NCBI GenBank assembly: GCA_947593275.1
Contig: CANQDN010000008.1
Span: 1 to 18,682 of the forward strand
Direction of reading: 5' to 3'
DNA length: 18,682 nt
DNA from: an uncultured Bacilli bacterium
GTDB lineage: Bacteria; Bacillota_I; Bacilli_A; RF39; UBA660
The notes beneath the pieces were generated by a model. The model saw nothing but the letters and a program-made list of their open reading frames with translations, did not search any database and had not been told where the DNA came from. Of this stretch, positions 14,274 to 18,682 are shown in pieces. Each line of letters begins with the position of its first letter. Position 1 is the stretch's first letter. The position numbers were made by a program, and so were the translations under genes.

Positions 14274-15374
14274 ATGAGTTTAAAAGCGGGCATTGTAGGT
14301 CTTCCCAATGTTGGTAAATCTACTTTATTTAATGCTATAACTAAAAAAAATATTCTCGCTGCCAATTATCCCTTTGCAACCATTGATCCTAATGTTGGTA
14401 TGGTAACAGTCCCTGATGAAAGATTAACTTTCTTAGAAAATATGTACCTACCTAAAAATACAGTCCCAACAACTTTTGAATTTACTGATATCGCAGGCCT
14501 CGTAAAAGGTGCTAGTAAAGGCGAAGGCTTAGGCAATAAATTTTTAAGCCACATCCGCGAAACAGACGCTATAGTTGAAGTAGTTCGCTGTTTTGATGAT
14601 GCTAATATCACTCATGTTGAAGGTAAAACAGATCCTATAAGAGATATTGAAATAATTAATGTTGAACTTATTCTTGCTGATTTAGAAATAATTGAAAATC
14701 GTCTTACTAAAATAATTAAAAAAGCCGAAACTACAAAAGATAAAGAAACTTTAATTGAAGTAAATGCTCTAACTAAAGCTAAAACTAATCTAGAACAAAA
14801 TATTCCTTTAAGAAGAGTAGATTTTACTTTAGATGAATTAACTGTTATGCGTTCCTTTAATTTTATTACTTTAAAACCCTTAATATATGCAGCCAATGTT
14901 AGTGAAGATGATATCGTAATTGGTGATAACACTTACACTAAACAAGTAAAAGAATATGCCGAAAAAGAACAAAGTGGTGTTATAGTTATGTGTGCTAAAA
15001 TGGAATCTGAACTATCTGAATTATCTGATGAAGATAAAAATGCTTTCCTAAAAGAACTAGGAGTATCTAGCTCTGGCTTAGATAAATTAATATTTGCTAC
15101 TTATAATCTTTTAGGCCTAGAAACCTTCTTCACCAGTGGTAAAGATGAATGTCGAGCTTGGACTTTTAAAAAAGGAATGACAGCCAAAAGTTGTGCCGGT
15201 CTAATCCATAGTGATATTGAAAGAGGATTTATTAAAGCTGAAGTAATGAGCTTTGATGATTTAAAAGAATATGGGAATGAAACCAAAGTGAAAGAAGCTG
15301 GCAAATTAAGACTAGAAGGTAAAGATTATTTAATGCAAGATGGCGATATTGTTTATTTTCGTTTTAATGTTTAG
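14274..15374 (+). CDS. ychF: Ribosome-associated Obg-like ATPase/GTPase YchF
   Basis: A 366-residue P-loop NTPase of the YchF/OLA1 branch, the universal group that prefers ATP and binds ribosomes. G1 is GLPNVGKST (9-17), G2 lies in the NYPFATIDPN region, and G3 is DIAGLVKGASKGEGLGNKFL (72-91). The usual NKxD G4 motif is replaced by the relaxed ANVSED sequence, as in this subfamily. A coiled-coil insertion follows G3, and the C-terminal TGS domain (about 282-366) includes RAWTFKKGMTAKSCAG and IHSDIERGFIKAEV. The length is standard (about 363-366). AAAGGAGG precedes the ATG. Its nearness to DUF951 and parAB matches the Bacillus order around the origin, where it is also called engD. The stop is TAG. 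Confidence 0.97.
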   Translation: MSLKAGIVGLPNVGKSTLFNAITKKNILAANYPFATIDPNVGMVTVPDERLTFLENMYLPKNTVPTTFEFTDIAGLVKGASKGEGLGNKFLSHIRETDAIVEVVRCFDDANITHVEGKTDPIRDIEIINVELILADLEIIENRLTKIIKKAETTKDKETLIEVNALTKAKTNLEQNIPLRRVDFTLDELTVMRSFNFITLKPLIYAANVSEDDIVIGDNTYTKQVKEYAEKEQSGVIVMCAKMESELSELSDEDKNAFLKELGVSSSGLDKLIFATYNLLGLETFFTSGKDECRAWTFKKGMTAKSCAGLIHSDIERGFIKAEVMSFDDLKEYGNETKVKEAGKLRLEGKDYLMQDGDIVYFRFNV

Positions 15375-15406
15375 TATTTATTCTTTTAAGTATCATATAT
15401 TTAAGT

Positions 15407-16153
15407 ATGAACTTAAAAGAATTTTTTGTTGATAAAAATATAACTATTCCCTTTAAATTATTTGGTTTTACCCATCTTTTTTTAATGTTTGTAGTAATAT
15501 TAATTGCTCTTATCTTAACTAAAAATAAACTAAAACTAAATAATTTATCTAAAAGTACCAAAAGAACCATAACACTTGTTATCGCTCTAATTCTTCTTTT
15601 AAACATGCTCACTTTATATATCTCATCATTTATCTATCATAATTTTGATTTTAATACTATGTTACCCCTTCATCTATGTTACTTATCTAATTATTTTTAT
15701 ATTTATGTTATTCTCTTTAATAAAGAACATTTATATAAATATACCTATTTTTTAGGCTTTTTAGGCCCAATCCCCGCGATAATCTTCTTTGATGTTCCAA
15801 GCATCTTTGAATCATTTAATTTCTATTTATATCTCATATCCCATCATTTCTTTTTACTAAGTACTATCTTAACTTTTTATATGTATCCTAAAAAAATACC
15901 TAAAACCACTCTTCTAAAACTCTTTCTAATTCTAAATATTTTATATTTCTTAATGATCATATTTAACCATCACTTTAATACAAATTACTTTTTCACAACC
16001 CAAATTCCTCCCTTTATAATAAATATTTTCCCTTTCTTAAAAACCATCCCCACCATTATTATCTTAGAATTATTAGAAGTATTTATCATGTATATTATCT
16101 ATAAATTTTGGTATAAACAAGAAAGTTTACTAAATACTAAAAATATGCTATAA
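15407..16153 (+). CDS. YwaF/TIGR02206-type membrane protein
   Basis: A 248-residue integral membrane protein with about seven helices. The block TMLPLHLCYLSNYFYIYVILF and the following LGFLGPIPAIIFFD, with histidine pairs at SHHFF and NHHFN, fit the YwaF family of unknown function. It follows ychF by 32 nt. No good Shine-Dalgarno lies before the ATG, which is the only reasonable start, so expression may be low. The last codons (ATGCTATAA) overlap the extended -10 promoter of the next gene. The composition is extremely T-rich, as expected for a hydrophobic protein in an AT-rich genome. The family call is by eye and moderately sure; membrane location is certain. Confidence 0.75.
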   Translation: MNLKEFFVDKNITIPFKLFGFTHLFLMFVVILIALILTKNKLKLNNLSKSTKRTITLVIALILLLNMLTLYISSFIYHNFDFNTMLPLHLCYLSNYFYIYVILFNKEHLYKYTYFLGFLGPIPAIIFFDVPSIFESFNFYLYLISHHFFLLSTILTFYMYPKKIPKTTLLKLFLILNILYFLMIIFNHHFNTNYFFTTQIPPFIINIFPFLKTIPTIIILELLEVFIMYIIYKFWYKQESLLNTKNML

Positions 16154-16154
16154 T
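16146..16154 (+). promoter_or_regulatory. Extended -10 promoter of the BI-1 gene overlapping the upstream stop
   Basis: TGCTATAAT (16146-16154) contains the TAA stop of the YwaF-like gene (16151-16153). The predicted transcript start is near 16161, leaving a leader of roughly 14 nt that is mostly the AAGGAGG ribosome site. Confidence 0.55.
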
Positions 16155-16174
16155 ACTAATATAAGGAGGAAAAA

Positions 16175-16816
16175 ATGAACAAACTATTATCAAAATCATT
16201 CTTATGGATGTTTATCGGTTTATTAATAACATTTTTAACTGGTTACTTTGTTTCCACGAACGAAAATATGTTAGAAGCCATATTTAATTCAGCATTATAC
16301 ATAGTATTTGCCATAGTAGAATTAGTATTAGTTATCTTTATATCAGCCCGAATCCATAAATTAAGCCCAACTGCCGCGAAAATAAGTTTTATACTCTATT
16401 CATTTGTAAGTGGTCTAACATTCTCTAGTATTTTTATCTATTTTAACTTATCATCATTAATGTTAGTCTTCTTAATATCCGCTCTAGTTTTTGGCTTATT
16501 TGGTCTCATTGGTTACTTTACCAAAATGGATTTAAGTGGTCTAGGTACTTACCTTTTAATGGGTTTAATTGCCATAGTAATATGTGCTATAATAGGTATA
16601 TTTATCAATAACTCTACTTTTGATTTAATAATTACCATAATTGGTCTTTTAATCTTTATGGGATTTACCGCGTACGATATTCAAAGAATTAAAGAAATGA
16701 GCTTTACAGGTCTTAATGAAGATGTAATCGCAATCTATGGAGCTCTACAATTATATTTAGACTTTATTAACATATTTCTCCATCTATTAGAATTAATGGG
16801 AAACAATGATAATTAA
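16175..16816 (+). CDS. Bax inhibitor-1/YccA family membrane protein
   Basis: A 213-residue protein with seven hydrophobic helices and the family's C-terminal pattern FMGFTAYDIQRIKEM followed by AIYGALQLYLDFINIFLHLLELMG (the paired aspartates of the BI-1 fold lie in YDIQ and LDF). Bacterial members (YetJ, YccA) form pH-sensitive calcium leak channels or interact with FtsH. The calcium role is known for Bacillus YetJ and is inferred here. A perfect AAGGAGG precedes the ATG, and the gene has its own extended -10 promoter. It is the last gene before module B and ends in a bidirectional terminator. Confidence 0.92.
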   Translation: MNKLLSKSFLWMFIGLLITFLTGYFVSTNENMLEAIFNSALYIVFAIVELVLVIFISARIHKLSPTAAKISFILYSFVSGLTFSSIFIYFNLSSLMLVFLISALVFGLFGLIGYFTKMDLSGLGTYLLMGLIAIVICAIIGIFINNSTFDLIITIIGLLIFMGFTAYDIQRIKEMSFTGLNEDVIAIYGALQLYLDFINIFLHLLELMGNNDN

Positions 16817-16827
16817 ACAAAAAAACT

Positions 16828-16857
16828 AACACTTATCTAAAACTGATAAGTGTTTTT
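16828..16857 (+). terminator. Hairpin terminator between BI-1 gene and regulator B
   Basis: AACACTTATC (16828-16837) pairs with GATAAGTGTT (16845-16854) over a 7-nt loop, followed by further T. It lies between two convergent genes, with A-rich sequence on the other side (16820-16827), so it may work on both strands. Confidence 0.8.
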
Positions 16858-16869
16858 ATATCCCTAAAA

Positions 16870-17325
16870 CTACTTTAAATACTGAGGACTATCTACTCTT
16901 CCTAAAAGATAATCTGCACTTAATTTATACATTCTACATATATCATATAAAGTATGAGTAGAAACCAAAAATTCTCCTCTTTCATAAGAACTAACCATTG
17001 ATTTTGCAATACATAATTTACTAGCGAGTTTCTCTTGAGTTAAGTTTTTATTCTTCCTAAACTCCTTTAATCTCTTTCCAACATATTCTAAATTCACTTC
17101 TTTATTAAGATCTTTATATTGTTTAGTTGCACTATAATTAAAAATATAATCCAAAGAAACATCAAAATAATTGCAGATAGTTATTAAATGCTTTAAAGGC
17201 ATAATATCTTTTTCTATCTCATACTGGTGGTAGCAAACTTTAGAAACACCTAAAAGATTAGCCATTGCTACCTGAGTTAAACCAATCCTCTCTCTTAACG
17301 CTTTTAACCTCTCTTCATATATCAT
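16870..17325 (-). CDS. Tandem-HTH (double XRE) repressor of module B
   Basis: A 151-residue paralog of the module A regulator with the same plan. HTH1 is residues 6-61 (LRERIGLTQVAMANLLG, recognition helix around KVCYHQYE, end YFDVSLDYIF). HTH2 is residues 82-140 (EFRKNKNLTQEKLASKLC, recognition helix around AKSMVSSYERG, end YKLSADYLLGR). The recognition-helix residues differ from those of regulator A, while the framework (LTQ, Y-DVSLDY, DYL-G) is kept. The start at 17325 is chosen because GGTGATTATA leads into that ATG exactly as in regulator A; the in-frame TTG at 17337 lacks such support. It diverges from surface gene B and presumably binds the perfect dyad in that promoter. The stop is TAG. 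Confidence 0.88.
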   Translation of the reverse strand: MIYEERLKALRERIGLTQVAMANLLGVSKVCYHQYEIEKDIMPLKHLITICNYFDVSLDYIFNYSATKQYKDLNKEVNLEYVGKRLKEFRKNKNLTQEKLASKLCIAKSMVSSYERGEFLVSTHTLYDICRMYKLSADYLLGRVDSPQYLK

Positions 17326-17398
17326 TATAATCACCAAATAAATTTTCTCATATTTTAGTAACTATTAAGTTTAAAGTTAAGAAATATCGGAATTTTTC

Positions 17399-17427
17399 TT
17401 GACATTTACAGTTTGGTAAATTATAAT
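17399..17427 (+). promoter_or_regulatory. Consensus promoter of surface gene B
   Basis: TTGACA (17399-17404), a 17-bp spacer, and TATAAT (17422-17427): again a perfect consensus, aligned exactly with the promoter of module A. The bases upstream (ATTTTTCTTGACATTT) are also shared. Confidence 0.85.
17404..17421 (+). promoter_or_regulatory. Putative operator B: perfect dyad in the promoter spacer
   Basis: ATTTAC (17404-17409) and GTAAAT (17416-17421) form a perfect inverted repeat with a 6-bp centre, lying between the -35 and the -10. A protein bound here would block RNA polymerase directly. The position matches the imperfect dyad of module A. Confidence 0.6.
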
Positions 17428-17506
17428 TTTAGTATAAGTTAGAAAATCTTAATAGATTTAAGAAAGGGAAAGAGAGAAAGCAATGAAGTTAAATAAAGTA
17501 TTAGTA
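17420..17506 (+). repeat. 87-bp direct repeat: -10, leader and gene start of module B
   Basis: Identical to 7558-7644. The break in identity falls within the spacer dyad on one side and within the membrane-anchor codons on the other. Confidence 0.95.
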
Positions 17507-18682
17507 ATGGGAGTAATAGGTATTCTTTTAGTTTGTTTGTTTACATTTAAGAAAGATAAACAAAGGGAAGAATATGTATTAAAAGATAGAATAGAAGTAA
17601 ATGATCGTTATAATAGTATAGCTATGTATCAAGTAGAAGGTGGAAAAGAAACAAAAATAGATAAAATGCCTGAAGGGAATTATACAATAGATACAAACAG
17701 GAGTTATTGTGTATTAAAAGGTGAAAAAAATCCTGATGAAGATGCAATATTACAAACAAATGAAAATGGAGAGCATATAATAGGGAATTTAGCACCAGAG
17801 GAGAGATGTTTTGTTTATTTTAATAAAGTTATTACATCATCAGAAGTATTAGCATCAACATTAAATAGAACAACATGCGATGGTACTCCAACATTTAGTA
17901 CTATAGATACAGAAGAACATAAAGGATCAGATTCAAAAACTTGTTTATATAAAACCGAAGATGACTTTGGAGATAGTTATTATTTTCGAGGCAAAGTAGA
18001 AGATAACTGGGTCAAATTTGGAAAAGATAAAAGCAATAATGATATATACTGGCGAATCATTCGAATTAATGGTGATGGATCTATAAGATTAATATATTCT
18101 GGAACTGGTAGCGTAGCAAAAACAGGATTAAGAACTCAAATAAATTCAAGCACCTATTCCTTTAATTCTCAATCTAATAATGGTATTTATGTAGGATATC
18201 AGTTTGTAAGTGGTGATGAACATGGCTTTGGAAAAAATGAAAACCAACAAAGTAATGCATTAAAACAATTAAAAAGTTGGTTTGAAATTAATTTGAATGA
18301 TGAATGGAAAGATGGTTCTGGAAGAATAGACTTAAATGCAGGATTTTGCAATGATAGAAGCAGTTCAACTAGTAATAGTACTACTTGGTCAGAAGAGATA
18401 AGTGAAACTGCAGGAACAGAAAAGTTTTATGGAGCAAATTTGAGGTCCAGAAATTATCAGCCAACTTTAAAATGTAGTACAAAAAATAATAAAAATAAAG
18501 ATTATTTTACATATGAAAAATCAATAGGATTAGAATCTATTGCAAACGGAATAATAACAGGAACTCAAAGTTTGCAGTATCCTATTGGACTTATAACAGC
18601 CGATGAAGTAAAATTTGCTGGTGGAAATGGAGCAAGCAATGAGGTCTATTGGTTGAACACAGGTCAAGATTACTGGACAATG
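17483..18682 (+). CDS. Membrane-anchored extracellular protein B (3' end outside window)
   Basis: An open frame of exactly 400 codons running to the window end without a stop, so it is partial. It is a clear paralog of the 476-residue protein A. It has the same N-terminal anchor (MKLNKVLVMGVIGILLVCLF), VLKDRIEVND and the cysteine-bearing SYCVLKG and EERCF. The blocks DFGDSYYFRG, DIYWRIIRINGDG, GYQFVSGDEHGFGK, AGFCNDRS, LKCST, YPIGLITADEV and DYWTM also recur. Divergence is greatest at residues 50-165 and 285-340. It lacks about the last 65 residues, including the putative variable segment and GLRPVINLK. Promoter and leader are those of module A, and it is controlled presumably by the divergent tandem-HTH protein. 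The function is unknown. Confidence 0.85.
   Translation, partial: MKLNKVLVMGVIGILLVCLFTFKKDKQREEYVLKDRIEVNDRYNSIAMYQVEGGKETKIDKMPEGNYTIDTNRSYCVLKGEKNPDEDAILQTNENGEHIIGNLAPEERCFVYFNKVITSSEVLASTLNRTTCDGTPTFSTIDTEEHKGSDSKTCLYKTEDDFGDSYYFRGKVEDNWVKFGKDKSNNDIYWRIIRINGDGSIRLIYSGTGSVAKTGLRTQINSSTYSFNSQSNNGIYVGYQFVSGDEHGFGKNENQQSNALKQLKSWFEINLNDEWKDGSGRIDLNAGFCNDRSSSTSNSTTWSEEISETAGTEKFYGANLRSRNYQPTLKCSTKNNKNKDYFTYEKSIGLESIANGIITGTQSLQYPIGLITADEVKFAGGNGASNEVYWLNTGQDYWTM

Noticed and set aside
1..18682. UGA read as tryptophan (Mollicutes code 4)
   Set aside because: No frame is interrupted by TGA where homology demands continuation, and all tryptophans in the long proteins are TGG.

Overview
The window is an AT-rich (by eye about 30% GC), gene-dense stretch of chromosome from a low-GC Bacillota. 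The best guess is an uncultured gut-type member of the Bacilli near the Mollicutes boundary; this is inferred from composition, gene content and synteny, not proven. None of the 18 complete genes ends in TGA (13 TAA, 5 TAG), and tryptophan is read from TGG throughout. No tRNA, rRNA, CRISPR array, insertion sequence or reverse transcriptase is visible. No gene-free stretch reaches 300 bases.

Layout. (1) 1-75: the 3' tail (two hairpins, the second a terminator) of a gene that must end just before the window. (2) 106-4880, minus strand: a three-gene operon of an ANL-superfamily adenylating enzyme, a seven-helix membrane hybrid histidine kinase and an HPt-receiver protein. A small XRE regulator (5071-5340) is divergent from it, with a perfect operator in the shared control region. 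(3) 5391-6838: a nitroreductase-family protein and a CDF metal exporter with a manganese-type N-D-D-D site. (4) 7005-9133: module A, a tandem-HTH repressor divergent from an anchored extracellular protein, ending in a conserved double hairpin. (5) 9255-13452: parA-parB-mscS-DUF951-abgT, a tightly overlapping operon that ends in a strong terminator. (6) 13547-16816: an unknown protein, the GTPase YchF, a YwaF-like membrane protein and a Bax-inhibitor-1 family protein. (7) 16870-18682: module B, a second tandem-HTH repressor divergent from a second anchored extracellular protein, cut off by the window end after 400 codons.

Regions 5 and 6 resemble the classic origin-proximal Soj/Spo0J-DUF951-YchF neighbourhood of Bacillota. 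The modules A, B and the presumed C (tail only) look like accessory units set between these housekeeping blocks.

Two things stand out. The first is the dispersed surface-protein family. Each complete unit seen has its own divergent double-HTH repressor and a perfect consensus promoter (TTGACA, 17 bp, TATAAT). A dyad fills the -35/-10 spacer; its arms differ between copies, while the promoter hexamers, the leader and the start of the gene are identical over 87 bp. The proteins end in a putative display domain whose 3' part changes codon character abruptly. The second is the adenylating enzyme / membrane hybrid kinase / HPt-receiver operon. It encodes a complete phosphorelay with no DNA-binding output, next to an enzyme that could make or consume a small acyl-type molecule.
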